Origin: Nymphaea colorata
Taxonomy: Eukaryota; Streptophyta; Magnoliopsida; Nymphaeales; Nymphaeaceae
NCBI RefSeq assembly: GCF_008831285.2
Contig: NC_045148.1
Location: 8,685,001 to 8,749,000, forward strand
Length of the DNA: 64,000 bases
Direction of reading: 5' to 3'
The position numbers and the translations under genes were made by a program. Positions 36,107-48,300 of the stretch are shown here, piece after piece (position 1 is the stretch's first letter; each line of letters opens with the position of its first letter). The notes beneath the pieces are model-generated. The model was not told the origin of the DNA and did not search any database. It saw only the letters and a program-made list of their open reading frames with translations.

Positions 36107-38887
36107 AGGAGATCAACATCTGGCATAGAAATGACATTAAAAGTTGGAGCCTCAGAACAAGCTAAAACTGAATGAGACAAACTTCCATGCATGGAAATGT
36201 AGGATTATGTTGGTCTTGACTTTGGAAATGCTCGTTTACGTGATCAACCAGTCTTTCTCACTTTAGGAGACAAACCTATAGATGAGGAAAGTCTGAACAC
36301 ATCAAAAAGAATTGCAAGACAAAAAATCTCAAACAAGAAAGACAACAATGGTCAGGGCAACAACAAGAGGAGGAAGCCGCAAGGGGACTCCGATAGAGAA
36401 GTCATTTGTGTAGTGTCAGAATGTTTGTTTGCATATGGAGATCTGACTGGTTGGTGGATTGATTCAGGAGCTACTCGTCACATTGCAAAGGCAAAGGAAG
36501 ATGTGATTCGCATGAAAGAACTGAGTCTGGGAACACAAAAGGTCTACATGGGAAACAACTTATATTTGATGTTATGAGAATTGAGGCATATCGACTAAAT
36601 GTTGGGGGTATCGTGTCGTACTTAAAGAGGTTTTAATGTTCCTTCTATGAGGAGGAATCTAGTGTCTGTTGGCGCACTGATTGGGAAAGATTTTGAAGTT
36701 CGTTTTATTCATAGGAAGGTAATAGTGGGAAAACATGGAAAGACCATGTTCGATGGGAAATTTGTAAAAGAACATGGTATGTTCAAACTTAATGATATGA
36801 ATGAAGCTTCCAGTTTTGCTTATTTCGACTGTACAATGAATGTGAATGTAAACTTATGGCATGAAAGGTTAAGTCATACAAACATAAAAAAAGATGAAAA
36901 CTCTAGCACAACAAAATTTAATACTTGACATAAATATAAATGATTTCACGAAATGCGAGTCATGTGTATATGGAAGGATGACAAGAAAACCATTTCCGTC
37001 TAAAGTAATTCGAGCCACTGAACTATTGAAAATAATCCATACTGATATCTGTAGACATTTTAGAGTCCAAACTCATAACGGCAAGTTATACTTCATCACA
37101 TTTATTGACGACTTCTCAAGGTTTGGCTATATCTACTTGATTAGACACAAATCAGAAGCACTTGAGAAATTCAATGAATATAAATCTGAAGTCGAGAGAC
37201 AACTTGGGAGATGTATTAAAGTTGTAAGGTCTAATCGAAGAGAAGAATCTACTTCTAATGAATTCCTTGAATACTGTAAAGACCTTAGAATTAATATTAG
37301 TAGGCTAGAACACCACAACAGAATGATGTGGCTGAGATGTCTTGAACATGGTAGAGTCCATGTTGGCAAGAGCATAATTACCAAAAGTAATTTGGGGTGA
37401 ATGTATGTTAACAATTATGTATACAATAAATCGAGTGTCATGCAAAGCAGTCCCAACCACTCTTTATGAAAGATGGACTAGTGTAAAACCAATTATGAGA
37501 CATCTGAGGATATGGAGATCTGTAGCACACGTGAAAATTTTATATCAAAAAATAAATAAACTAGATAACAGATCAATCAGATGTGTATTTATTAAATATA
37601 TAAAAGGATCCAAAGGCTACATATTATATCATTCGACTATAGGACTTATAGAAAGCAAAGATGCATAGTTCTTAGAATAACTCAATAGTAAAGATATTGA
37701 TCGAGTTGAATATCAAAATGATACACTGGATGATCTGATTCATTCAGAGGAACAGTCATGTAATGAATAGACTGGAGGTTAGTTTAGTAATGAATCAACT
37801 GAGCATAAATCATTTGAGGAACAATCTTATAATGAACCGAGTAATGAACAGACTGGAGGTTAGTTTAGTAATGAACCAACTGAGCAGAAATCATTTAAGG
37901 AACAATCTTATAATGAACCGACTGAAGATCAGTTAGGTAATAAACCAATTGATATGAGTACCTTGTCATCTCAGATATTGTCAGGTCATAAAAGACCTAG
38001 AGCTCTTCCTTCATATTTGAATGATTATTATATATAATTGGTAGAGGAACTATGCTATTTAGCAGACATTGACGAAATGTCTGACAATCTGACATATAAC
38101 GAAGCCATAAGCTCGCATGAATCGTCGGATTGGATGAATGCTATGGATGAAGAAATTGAATCTATAGAAAAAAAATAGTCTAAAAATTAGTAGATCTTCC
38201 TAATGATAAAAGATTCATTGGATGCAAAGTGCTAAAAAAGAAGTATAAAGTTGACAGATCAGTTGAAAAATTCAAATCTAGACTGGTGGCGAAAGGTTTT
38301 TACCAAAAGGCAAGGAATTAATTACTTAGCTATTCGCCGGTTGCAAAGTTTGTATCAATTAGAATAATTTTAGCTATCGCAGCATTTTATGACTTGGATA
38401 TTTGTCAGATAGATGTGAAAATAGCTGAATAAATCATTGTATGGATTAAAGCAGTCGCCTAGGCAATGGTATTTTGTTTTTCACAAAGCAATTACAAAAC
38501 TTGGGTTCATTGCAAACCAAGTAGACCATTGTGTATATGTTTAGAAAAGTGAGAGCCTTTTCTATATCCTATCATTATATGTTGATGGCATTTTATTAAC
38601 AAGAAATGATAACGACATGTTATTCAAAACAAAGACTTGTTAAACAAGAACTTCAAAATGAAGGACTTGGGTGAAGCATCCTATATATTAGGAATAAAGA
38701 TCATTCGAGATAAAAACTCAAAAATCTTGAGTTTAAGAAAAGAACAATATATTGATTATATGTTGAAGAAATTTCATATGTTACACTGCAAAACCAATTG
38801 GGACTCTTATAGCTAAATGAGCAAATTTGAGCAGGAGTGATTGTTCAAGTGAAGGATAGCGAAAATTAAATGTTTCATATACACAAG

Positions 38888-39076
38888 CTGTTGGCAGTAT
38901 GATGTATTTAATGTTTTGTCCTATCAAGCCGATGAGCTAACTTTAAAGGAACAAAAAGACTGAAATTGTCCTATCAAACTGTTGGCAGTCTAATGTATTT
39001 AATGTTTTGTCCTATCAAGCTGATGAGCTAACTTTAAAGGAACGAAAAGACTGAAATTGTCCTATCAAGCTGTCGG
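38888..39076. repeat. 91-bp tandem duplication inside copia pol
   Basis: Units start at CTGTTGGCAGTATGATG (38888) and CTGTTGGCAGTCTAATG (38979), with a partial third at 39070. It lies between the RT and RNase H remnants. Confidence 0.85.
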
Positions 39077-39805
39077 CAGTCTGGATGGCCTCACTGGCAA
39101 GCAGTTAAAATGATTTTTCAGTACATTAAACAAACGAAAGGACTGAAATTGTCATATCAAGCCAATGAGCAAACTTTAGTTAGCTATTCCAATGTGGATT
39201 TTGCAGGATGCAAAGACGATAATAAATCTACTTCTGGATATGTATTCCTCTTTGAAAGTGGAGCGATAGCCTGGTCCTGTAAGAAACAGTGATGTGTTGC
39301 TCAGCACATTCAAGAAGCAGAGTTTGTCGCATGTAATGTTGCAACTACTTTTGTTGTTTGGATAAATCGGTTCTTGAAAGACCTGAAAATTATATCTTGA
39401 TCATGAACCAGTTTAACTATACTCTGATAATCAGACAACAATATCTCTAATGAAGAATGAAGTTGTTAGCTTATAGAGTAAACATATAATGGTGTAATAC
39501 TATTATGTTCATGAAATGATCGAGAAAAATGAAATCTCGGTTGATTATTTATCTACCAATGTTATGGTAGTTGATCCCTTAACTAAGAGAATATCAGAAG
39601 ACTTGTTTTCAAAACATGTAGCCCGTACGAGGTTAAGATATATTTGAAAGGTTGTGAAGGAAAAACTATTAAATAGAAAACCTCGCTCCAAATCTTGAAC
39701 AAAGTTAAGACGAAAAAATCAGTTATGAAAAACCACGTAACTAATTAAATAAAGAAAACCCACATATAGTGGAAGCAACTAGCAGTCTCATGGCCAAGTA
39801 GGAGA

Positions 39806-40151
39806 TGTTGGATAGTAACCACTGAGCCCTATCTGGATATGTCGTGACTGCAAGAATGTTACGAGATTTACTCAGCATCCTTATCACTAGATAAAGTTTC
39901 ATCTCTATCTAGCCTTTTTTCCTAGCAAGTCTTTGTGTTAGGGTTTAATCTCTGGTTGATTACCCTAGAGGAGCCCCTTAGAAGGAAACCCCAAAATATG
40001 ATAGTATCCACTTGCTCTTCGACTTCTTCTTCCTCCTTCATCTTTGTCTCTTCCATCTCTGCTGTTAGCTACTTGAAGGACAGTACTGGAGCATCCGGTA
40101 GTGAATCAGTTGAGGAGAGTGAGACGTTGTTCCGCTGCCTTTACTCCAACA
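39806..40151 (+). repeat. 3' LTR of the copia element
   Basis: 346 bp, same termini as the 5' LTR. It lacks an internal block of about 70 bp between CCTTTTTTCCT and AGCAAGTCTTTG. Confidence 0.93.
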
Positions 40152-40450
40152 ACTTCTACGCCTAAACCTCCATCGCAGAGAGAGAGAGAGAGAAAGAGAG
40201 AGAAGAGGAAGGGTCCCTCACCTAAGATGCCATAGAAAGAGAGACTCAGCGAAAGCTTCGATGCCTAAACCCCGTCATTGATGCAACATGGTGCATCTTT
40301 GATGGAGCGAGGCAAAAGACAACAATTGTTGAAATTGGACTCGTCAGCGGTGTTGCTCAAAGGGGAAGAAGACACCAGACTCCAGAGAGAGAGAGAGAGA
40401 GTTGCGCATGTCACCCGAAGCACAAAAACAAGAATGCATGCGAAGTAGTT

Positions 40451-40607
40451 GGATACGTCCAGGTTTCAAAATTTTAACTCGGGAGTCTATAAAGAGCGTT
40501 TTCCACGTAAGAATTTCAGATTTTTAGAAAAACTTTCCAGGGATAAGATAGTTTTTATCGCCCATCAAACGCCCGTCAGATTTTTACGATCTTTTTTTGG
40601 ACGAGAG
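40451..40607. repeat. Dispersed direct repeat, copy 1
   Basis: About 157 bp from GATACGTCCAGGTTTCAAAA to TTTGGACGAGAG, repeated at 40969-41104 with about 26 bp missing there. The shared core includes TTTCAGATTTTTAGAAAAAC and GATAAGATAGTTTTTATCG. No coding sense. GA repeats precede it (40177-40202, 40384-40401). Confidence 0.85.
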
Positions 40608-40968
40608 CTTTGACACGAAGGCCCAACTCAAAGGTGGATCCACAATCCCACATGAGAGGGACCCCCATAAAAGGGCATTTGAATTCATTGGAACATGCTG
40701 GAACAAGATACTTTGTTTCATTTTGTTATTGTTGACACAAAAGTTGGACAATGCACGGATGGGACAAGGCCGACACAAGAACATGGAGTATACAAGCCTA
40801 TCCCCAATAGTCTCCAAACCCTGGAGCACCTTCCCAACGAAACCCTACCTCTCTCCCAAAATCGCTTCCTGGACATCGGGCCGATAAAAATGTTCAATCC
40901 TAGCCCATTAATAATCTGGCCTCGGGTTAGAGTTTATGCCCAAAACTAGAACACATGGGAAATAGTCA

Positions 40969-41104
40969 GATACGTCCATATTCCAAAATTTTAACTCAGG
41001 ATCGTAAGAGTTTCAGATTTTTAGAAAAACTTTCTAGGGATAAGATAGTTTTTATCGGCCATCAAACGGCAATTAGCTTTTTACCATCTTCCTTTGGACG
41101 AGAG
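40969..41104. repeat. Dispersed direct repeat, copy 2
   Basis: Second copy of the 40451-40607 repeat, same orientation, 361 bp downstream. It could mark two LTR-like or satellite-like ends of an unknown element, but no terminal motifs were seen. Confidence 0.85.
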
Positions 41105-41263
41105 GTTGATTTTCACCTGGCTCGAGTGGACCCAGACCCAGTTGCAACTCCCACATGCTCATGTCAAGTCCAGCATTTTACCTTTAATCCCGGGAAGAAT
41201 CCTTTCCGTCTCCATGAACTCTATACGTAATATGAGGTCATGAAACACGGCCTCGTTTGGACC

Positions 41264-41607
41264 TAGACCTAGGCAACGGGGCCGGGTACCCAGTACCTGG
41301 CCCGGTCGGGTCCAGGCTCGGGCTGAGAAAAGCCCGGGCCTGATGTGCGGTCCGGCTCGGCCCGTTTATAAATTTAAAAATAATTTTTAATTTTTTTAAA
41401 AATTTAATAATATGTATTTTATTAATAAAAATATATTTTATATTACTTTTAATTATTTTATAATTAAAAAATTATTTTTTATTACCAAACGGGCCGGGCC
41501 GCGGGCCGAGACCCGAGCTATCGGGGCGGGTTTCGGGCCCGACGAGCCGACCCAGGCCGGGTTTTATCGGGCCGGGCTGGCCCGGCCCGACCTATTGCCC
41601 AGGTCTA
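41264..41607. mobile_element. 344-bp hAT MITE with perfect 8-bp TSD
   Basis: The ends TAGACCTAGGCAACGGG and (inverted) TAGACCTGGGCAATAGG are flanked by tttggacc at 41256-41263 and 41608-41615. GC-rich GGGCCGGG arms surround an AT-rich centre. Same family as 25144-26086 and 63763-63920. Confidence 0.93.
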
Positions 41608-41615
41608 TTTGGACC

Positions 41616-42564
41616 CAATAAAAAGATGTTTCTTTTAACGTTAAAATCTTTTGGCGTCCCAATTGATGCTTTGATTGCACCTAGTTAGACCAGGTTTTAA
41701 ATTTTGACTAGATGCTTCTAGTGAACGCGACATTTAAGTTAAAAGATGCACAAGTGCAGCTCAACACCCCAAAATCCAAAATCCAGGAGGATAAAAGAGG
41801 TCTTATTCTAGGTGATAGAAATTAACCTCATGGTCACCTATAAGTGCGTGAGATCAGATCTGACCTGGGTTTCACTGACCGATTCAGATCTGGATTGGTT
41901 AACATAGGCCCCGTCAAGTTACAATCCTAAATCATACATGATTTAGACCACGAAATCAGATCCAAACTCATGAAATGTTATTACTGCGCTGATATATGTC
42001 AGAGACCACTAATTCAAATCTGGATCTGGATCTGGATCTGGTACTAGGGATTCAAATCTGGAGAAATTTATGTCCAGCCCACAGAACGGACGTGAAGGAA
42101 TCTTATTTGGGTTGCTTTGTGCGCTGATCCAAATGGGGGAGAACTGAGAAGCAGCTTTAAAAGAAGGGGAGAGATGGTGAGCAAGTTGCCTAGAAACCAG
42201 GGAGACGGGGTGTCATCCTTTTAATGTTTCCTAACAAGTTCAAGGTCGCGTCCTTTTTCCTTTTTGGTGGTTCTAAAACTTTGAACTTTAGGAAAAGGGC
42301 CATCAATCAGCCCGGAAGGCGGGGAGAGTGTCCGACTAAATCTGCCCTGCAAACAGCTTTAATCATCGGACCTACTTTTTTGAAACATACAAGCAAATCA
42401 TCAACAAGAAAAGTGGCTCCCTTTTCCCATCATTCTCTTTATCTTAAACACATTCCTAGCAATCTCTTTCTCTCTCTCATCCCCAATCCTGCCTTTTTCT
42501 CTCTCCTCCCAACTGATGGGCAATCTAACCAGTCCCCTTGGATCCTCAGTCCGAGTCTTAGAGA
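41616..42564. other. Intergenic, no gene recognised
   Basis: An open frame of 131 codons (42224-42619, +) has no recognisable domain and ends inside repeat-like sequence. A short (GGATCT)n tract lies near 42013-42040. Confidence 0.4.
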
Positions 42565-42936
42565 CAGTAGCAAAGCTAGCGTGGGGCTGGAATGCAACTG
42601 CCCACCTCAACTTGTTTAAACCTTTATAAAAGTTTTATTAACATGTGTTTGACTCAGACCCCTACGCTACTGTTCTGTAGCTCTATATGCACTCAATTTA
42701 TTGCAATAATAAGATGTATCAGTGTCCCTCAACTTAAACTTTCTAACTCCGCCATTGACAGTGGTGTAGCCACATGGTGACTGGTGTGGCAGTTTCACAC
42801 ACCAGTTTTTTAAAAGTTCTTTATTTTTAAATGAGAACCTTAAATATTTATCCTTATATATATATATATATATATACCATCAAATTTGAGTATTTTTAAA
42901 CAAGTACCCCCAGCCAATTTTTCTGGCTCCGCCAAT
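42565..42936. mobile_element. Two adjoining CAGTGGCGGAGCC-type elements
   Basis: CAGTAGCAAAGCTAGCGTGG (42565) pairs with (inverted) CAATGGCGGAGTTAG ending at 42757. CAGTGGTGTAGCCACATGG (42759) pairs with (inverted) ATTGGCGGAGCCAG ending at about 42936. The CAGTGGCGGAGCCAG terminus is common in plant DNA transposons. No TSDs could be fixed, so the boundaries are approximate. Confidence 0.45.
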
Positions 42937-43028
42937 ACTTATAGAGTTTTTAACATAATAGTAATAGTATTGAGGAGTGTTGACCTCGACATTAGGAGTA
43001 AATCGGGTCTTCTCCCCCTCCCATCCCG

Positions 43029-43062
<34 letters not shown>

Positions 43063-44366
43063 ACTGTTCGCGCTTATAAGTATAAATATGTGTGTGTGTT
43101 AAATAGAGGTGGTTTACGCATTAATAGCATTTTAAAAAAACTGATTTCTATGCTGAAACATGGTCTCTAACATTGTCTTACCATTAGCCAACAACTTACA
43201 TAAACTAATAAAACCTAATTAACTCCAGGCTACAAGGACTACTCGCTGGCGCAGTTAGGCAGGAGTAAAAGTTGAAGTATTAGGTTGATCAGGTGGGCAT
43301 CAAATCTGAGACCGGATTTCATATCTAGATTTGGATTCTTTCAGTAAGATCTGATTATACAATGATAAGGGAGCAAACATGCTTAGACAAATCATATTCT
43401 GGACGAAGATCTATTTCAACCACTATCACAAAAAACACGTCTTTCTTAAAAAAAAAACGTCGGAAAATAAAAAAACATGAAAAAACACGTATTATACGCA
43501 TATTATACCTCATATAAGGACTTCAGAAAATAAAAAAACACGTATTATACACATATTATACAGGACTTCATTTGATCACAAGGACAAGATTTAGCATGAC
43601 CTGCAATGCATCTGATCCACTGTCACCTCTCAGTCTCTTGGCATCTGAAATATCACTTGGATATTATGAGTAAAACATGGAACTAATTTCCTTGACTCAA
43701 AATTCATAAAAATTCAAGCTCTTAGAAAGTGAGACGAGGAAAAGCTCGAATTGCCAACACAAACCGGATCCTTTGGCATCCCTAAACGCAATGAAGCTTC
43801 CTAATGTCCGCAGGAATGAGAACAGTGTGCCTGTTCATGTGAGGACAATGGTAAGTGATGAGCTATTGTCGCATGTGGGGCAGTTATATCGTCTCTTCTC
43901 ATTAATTAATCCCCCCGTCAATGTCCTCTTGCCTACTTGTATAAACTATTCTTTATTGACTGCAAAATAGAGTAATGAATTTAAAGCATTTGTTTATATG
44001 CCGTGTTTGCTAATACGTAAGCATCGAACGTTAACCAAATCTCTATAAACAACATACATGAATCACTCTTGCTAAACTTGTAGCCATATATTTGGACAGT
44101 GCCAACTCCCTGTGCACCCAAGTGCCAGGACTGGTCACCAACCGTTTGAAGTGAGCCATCAAGATCTTCTGTTCCTTTTATCTTATTAAAGCTTACATAA
44201 AAATAAGTGAACCAAATGACCAAAGTTTTTTTTTTTTATTAACGAGAAACATACCAATTTTATTATTATTTTTTAGACAGAAGCGTGGGACAAGGGGTGT
44301 TAGGCGGCTAGTATCTGTTTTGAATCATTTGGGTTGTAAAAAAGGAGTACGGTAGGTAAGTTGAAG
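42937..44366. other. Intergenic, no gene recognised
   Basis: A TC microsatellite lies at about 43034-43061. AACACGT-rich text at 43430-43510 resembles the CATAGTCAC-family interior. Short ORFs only. Confidence 0.45.
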
Positions 44367-44723
44367 CAAGCCTACAAAAAACACGTTATTTTTGAAAAAA
44401 AATGCAAAAAAACGTGAGAAAATGAAACTAAAAAGACACTTTTTTTTTTGAAAAAACGTGAAAAATGAAAAAACACGTTTTTAACGTTTTTTTCACTTTT
44501 TTCATTTTTTAAATGTCAAATAGTTTTTTTTCTTTTTTATTTGTTACCAATCTATTTATTTTTTGATGTTTGTGTTATTATTTTCTTATTTATTTTATTT
44601 TTTATTTTTAGTTTTTAATTTTTTTTTTTAAATATCATTTTTTCTGGTATTTTTCAAGTCTATCGTATTATACCCGAGAAAAGCCTCACAATTTAAAACT
44701 CCGAGACGTTATCTATGACTATG
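44367..44723. mobile_element. 357-bp hAT MITE of the CATAGTCAC family (probable)
   Basis: The right end (inverted) reads CATAGTCATAGATAACG, like the ends at 28268 and 31699. The left end CAAGCCTACAAAAAACACG is more diverged. The flanks agttgaag (44359-44366) and agttggag (44724-44731) match at 7 of 8. Length and the A/T-rich AACGT interior agree with the 366-bp copy at 28268. Confidence 0.7.
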
Positions 44724-45468
44724 AGTTGGAGTATAGTAGAGCGCGTTATTCGAAAGGAGACTTGTATTCTAAGAAGATGGGAGTTTCGACTTACCTGTTG
44801 GGTGATAGGATGAAATACTCTTCTTTCTGGCTTAACATTGAAAATGTTAAAGACCTTACTAAACTGAACAAACCCAAGTTAATGGAGGACAAGAGCTTGA
44901 TAAATAGAGGTGCATCTTCTGACATGGATCAGTTCAGTAAACAGAAAAAAGTAGCAATGTTGGTTTAGCAGAAAAGTAACAATATCCACATCCAAAAGCA
45001 ACATGCCTCGGATCTGAGCCTAAGACCGAATCCAATGCGCTTCCTCCAAACACCTTTAACCCATGTTTCCAGGATCAATTTAGCCTCTAAGCTTCCATAC
45101 TTAATTCCTCCTTTTCTCTTCTTTTCAACCATGGAGAGCAAAACCCGCATTCACCAGTCCCTTTTCAACAGAAACTTAAAAGGGAAACACCGTGATGTCA
45201 TCTGCAGCCGTTGGATCGAGAAAAGGGACGGTGGTCGGACCAGGTCCCCGGCCCTTGCACAGTTGCACCCACCTCTCCCGGAAACTTCCCATACCTCTCT
45301 TTTTACCAAAACGAGATCAGAAACTCCCCAGTTGGGCTGAGCACCCGTTGCACCCTTGCCTTGTAAAAACTGCCCCTCCCTCCCTTCACATCCCGGCAAC
45401 TTCCTCGAAACAGGAGCACTAGTCTTTCGATCCCCTGCTCTGACGGCGGCCTACCAGCTTTGCTTCTC

Positions 45469-45476
45469 CTATTTAA
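45469..45476 (+). promoter_or_regulatory. TATA-like box of the first EF-hand gene
   Basis: CTATTTAA lies about 200 bp before the ATG at 45670, after C-rich promoter-like sequence. The position fits a 5'UTR of about 160-170 nt rich in CTT/TTC. Confidence 0.4.
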
Positions 45477-45669
45477 CGGCCCCCTCACCTCCCTCCGCCA
45501 CCACCATCTTCTTCCATTCCTCTGATTAATCAGCATTCTCTCTTGTTCATCGATTCCTTCTTTCCTTTCGTTTTTTTGCTTTCAGGAACAGAAAAGAAGG
45601 AGAAGTGGTTGGTTGGTCTTTGTTTTCTTCTTCTTCTACTGCTTCCTTCCTTTTTTTGTTGGCAGCAAG

Positions 45670-46001
45670 ATGGCGAGGTTTGAGGACTTCTTGCCTCAAA
45701 TGGCGGAGAAGCTGGGGGGGAGGGCCTCATGGAGGAGCTCTGCAGCGGTTTCAGGCTGCTCATGGATCCGAGGAGGGAGCTGATCACCTGCGAGAGCCTG
45801 AAGAGGAACGCTGCGGCGCTGGGGCTGAAGGGGATAAGCGACGAGGAGGCGGTGGGGATGGTGAGGGAGGGAGACTTGGACGGCGATGGCGCGCTTAACC
45901 AGATGGAGTTCTGCGTCCTCATGGTCAGGCTGAGCCCCGAGTTGATGGAGCGGTCGTGGAGCTTGCTGGCTCAGGCTCTCATGGGCTGCGACCATGACTG
46001 A
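45670..46001 (+). CDS. KIC/PBP1-like EF-hand protein, frameshifted copy
   Basis: Plant single-EF-hand calcium sensors of this family bind the kinesin-like protein KCBP or the kinase PINOID. From ATG 45670 the frame reads MARFEDFLPQMAEKLGG and is then lost in a run of seven G (45714-45720). One more G would join it to the following frame, which runs MEELCSGFRLLMDP...DLDGDGALNQME...FCVLMVRLSPELMERSW to the stop at 45999-46001. The intact paralogue at 62938 has exactly the length that an eighth G would give here. The EF loop keeps D, D, D, N and E at the ligand positions. The ATG at 45729 could still give a 90-aa protein with the EF-hand. A sequencing error in the G run is as likely as a real mutation. 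Single exon. Confidence 0.85.
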
Positions 46002-46139
46002 CTATTTTTAGACATACAACGCTTTCTGGCTTCTGTGGCTCTTCGTGTCTCATGTCATGTTGTAATTCTGCAAGGAAACTAGAAGCTTTACTTGCTTTTT
46101 CTTCGCTAATTGGAATGCGCAAAGATAGTTAACATAAGT

Positions 46140-46145
46140 AATAAA
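46140..46145 (+). terminator. AATAAA polyadenylation signal
   Basis: AATAAA 139 bp after the stop codon of the EF-hand gene, followed by TTTGTGTCGTATA. Position is typical for a plant 3'UTR. Confidence 0.55.
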
Positions 46146-46149
46146 CTTT

Positions 46150-47341
46150 GTGTCGTATATAATATGCTCTTCACATCCCAATTTTTTTTAACTTTTTATG
46201 ACAAAGAAAGCAGTCTTTGGGTGAGATAGAAATAGACCTAGCGGAGATAACGCGTCTTATATAATGGGATTCAAGAACCATAGTAAGTGCTAAAAGTTGG
46301 CTTATTTTTGAGATCAAACTTTGTTTTTTGGTTAAAATTTTATGCTACAATTGTAATCTACATTTGCTTTTGAGTTTATATTATGTAAGTAGTACAAAAT
46401 TTTTGTGTGTAAGTATGGTTAATGATGAAAATACCATTGATAAATAAAAAAAGAAAACCTTTTTGTAAGGACAAAATAAATCTCAAAAAAATAAAAAAAC
46501 TGAACATCTTTTATTTTCTTTTGGTGTATGTGGGTCGAGGGCAACTCACTCTCCAAGTGAAGACCTCAATCCAGCATTGTTTTTTCCAGAGCAGTTTATA
46601 CGTTCAGGTCTCGAACACAGACGTAAACCTTCAGGGCTTAAACCAAAGAAAATGCCCTTGTGCATATGAAAAGAGAAAGAACTTCTTATAGGGATCAAAA
46701 TGGAAGTGAAAAAAAGGCTTTTAAAATGACAGAGATATCTTTTACAGAGCCTGGGGTCGAACATGTGGATAGGTGTTCTGGGCTGGAGTAGAACCGACTC
46801 AACGGCGAAAGCGGCAGCCTTATTGATGCAGCAGACAAGATCAAGGCGTCTCAAATTTTTCGTTTTAATGCAATAAAGTCTAGTACGCAAAGTACTGGGC
46901 CTTGAGACTTGACATAAAGTTTTAATTTTTAGTATTTTTTTCACAAACACTTCCTTTGTGGTATAAGGTTTATCGGCAGAATGGTAACTAAAAAAGAATA
47001 GGGCTCTTGATTGACTCTGGTGAAAGCACATAGAAGTGCTAACTGGGAAAGAGGTTTGTGCTCTGATAAACACTTCCCTACTTTCTTCCTTGCTCCTCTC
47101 TTTGTTCATCCTCAGCAATCAGCCAATCCTCCCTCCCTTTCTAATAGTCAATGGATCTGATTTGAATGTATCATTTACCATACCTAATTAATTGGATGTT
47201 TATAAATTCAAATTCCAATGCAAACGAAGAAATATATATATTTTATACCTGAATCCAATTTTTTAATTCTCAATCTGAATCGAACTTTTATTTTCACATT
47301 GAATCCGTACTGTACTATGTTATGTTAAGGACTGATTTTTA

Positions 47342-47390
<49 letters not shown>

Positions 47391-48300
47391 GAAAACTGAA
47401 AGGTTTGAACAACCAAACCATTAAAAATAGTATTTCATATATTTATATTTTAAATATTGGAGCATATTTATAGAACACTAGAACACAGTGTTTGGTGAAT
47501 TTATTATCGTCTAAAGGCTCCCTTACTTGAAAGAGTTGACTCATGAATTCGACCTTGACTCGTTAAGCAAAAGACTCGGCTCGAACTCATTCACGAGCCG
47601 AACCCTAACGAGACGAACTCGAGTAGCTCGACCCATTGTTAACTACTACTACTACGAGGGCAGAATCTCCACCACCTTTGCCCCTTCGTCGCATGCGTGG
47701 ACCTCCTCATGTGTATGAACTTGAGCTTTGACCCATGAAGAATCCTTGTTAGAGTCCTCCAAGTCACGCTACTTTTATGGTAAATCCAATTTGACATTAA
47801 AATTCAACTTTATCAGTTCTTAAAGTTAAAAACAAAAGGGGTCTTAAAAGGGCGGAAAAGAGGTGCTTGGTCAAACTTAACTCCCCTAGTTGAAAAAAAA
47901 AAAAAGAAAACATCAGCGGTTGTCATCTAAGGCAACTCATAGCGTGGACCTGAGCCGCTCGAACGGGCTGAAAGGGTGCGCATGGTTCAGTAATTTATTA
48001 TTTAACTTAAAACGGAACAGGCTACTGAGCTTTTATCACGCCAACTTCACCTTTTTTTATGATAATTAAACCTGCCTTTTTTCAAGTTGTGGCTGTTACA
48101 TCGACAAGTCGAACTCCAGATTTCATACCTGCTCATAAAATGTTAAAATAAAATTCCAACTTTACTTATCTCGTCATAGGATTCAATAAAAGTCCAGATT
48201 TAATTACCTCGTCATAGAATCGAATAGAGATACATATTTGATTACCTCCCATAAAGTAGAATAGAAATACATGTTTAATTACCCGATAATAAAATAAAAT
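46150..48300. other. Intergenic, repeat fragments only
   Basis: The longest minus ORF (46546-47118, 190 codons) has no recognisable domain. A TA microsatellite lies at about 47346-47386. GAGTCGAG/GCTCGA-type text at 47530-47640 resembles the element at 61870. A degenerate repeat of about 60 bp (ATTACCTCGTCATAGAAT) lies at 48120-48300. Confidence 0.5.

Larger units (their letters stand above)
35676..40151 (+). mobile_element. Ty1/copia LTR retrotransposon, complete but dead
   Basis: Full structure: TSD acttc (35671-35675 and 40152-40156), LTRs beginning TGTTGG and ending CCAACA, a PBS, and a polypurine stretch (AAGTAGGAGA) just before the 3' LTR. Order of remnants: gag start (LNETNFHAWK, about 36160), knuckle tail (HIKKNCKTK), protease DSGATRH (about 36463), integrase (LWHERLSHTN, then HTDICRHF and FIDDFSRFGYIYLIRHKSEA, 36850-37320), RT (about 38080-38860) and RNase H (39110-39420). 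The order PR-INT-RT-RH defines copia. Most of gag is deleted, stops are frequent, and the RT box reads YVDG where YVDD is expected. An 81-bp tandem repeat (from 37770) and a 91-bp one (38888-39069) disrupt pol. Confidence 0.95.

Noticed and set aside
42224-42619. 131-codon plus-strand ORF
   Set aside because: Composition is irregular and its 3' end runs into a repeat-type terminus. No family recognised.
44726-44968. 80-codon plus-strand ORF after the MITE at 44367
   Set aside because: No family resemblance; it starts within the target duplication of the MITE and lacks any promoter or splice support.
46546-47118. 190-codon minus-strand ORF
   Set aside because: No domain, signal or splice context and no resemblance to a family. 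Its start region is ordinary intergenic DNA.
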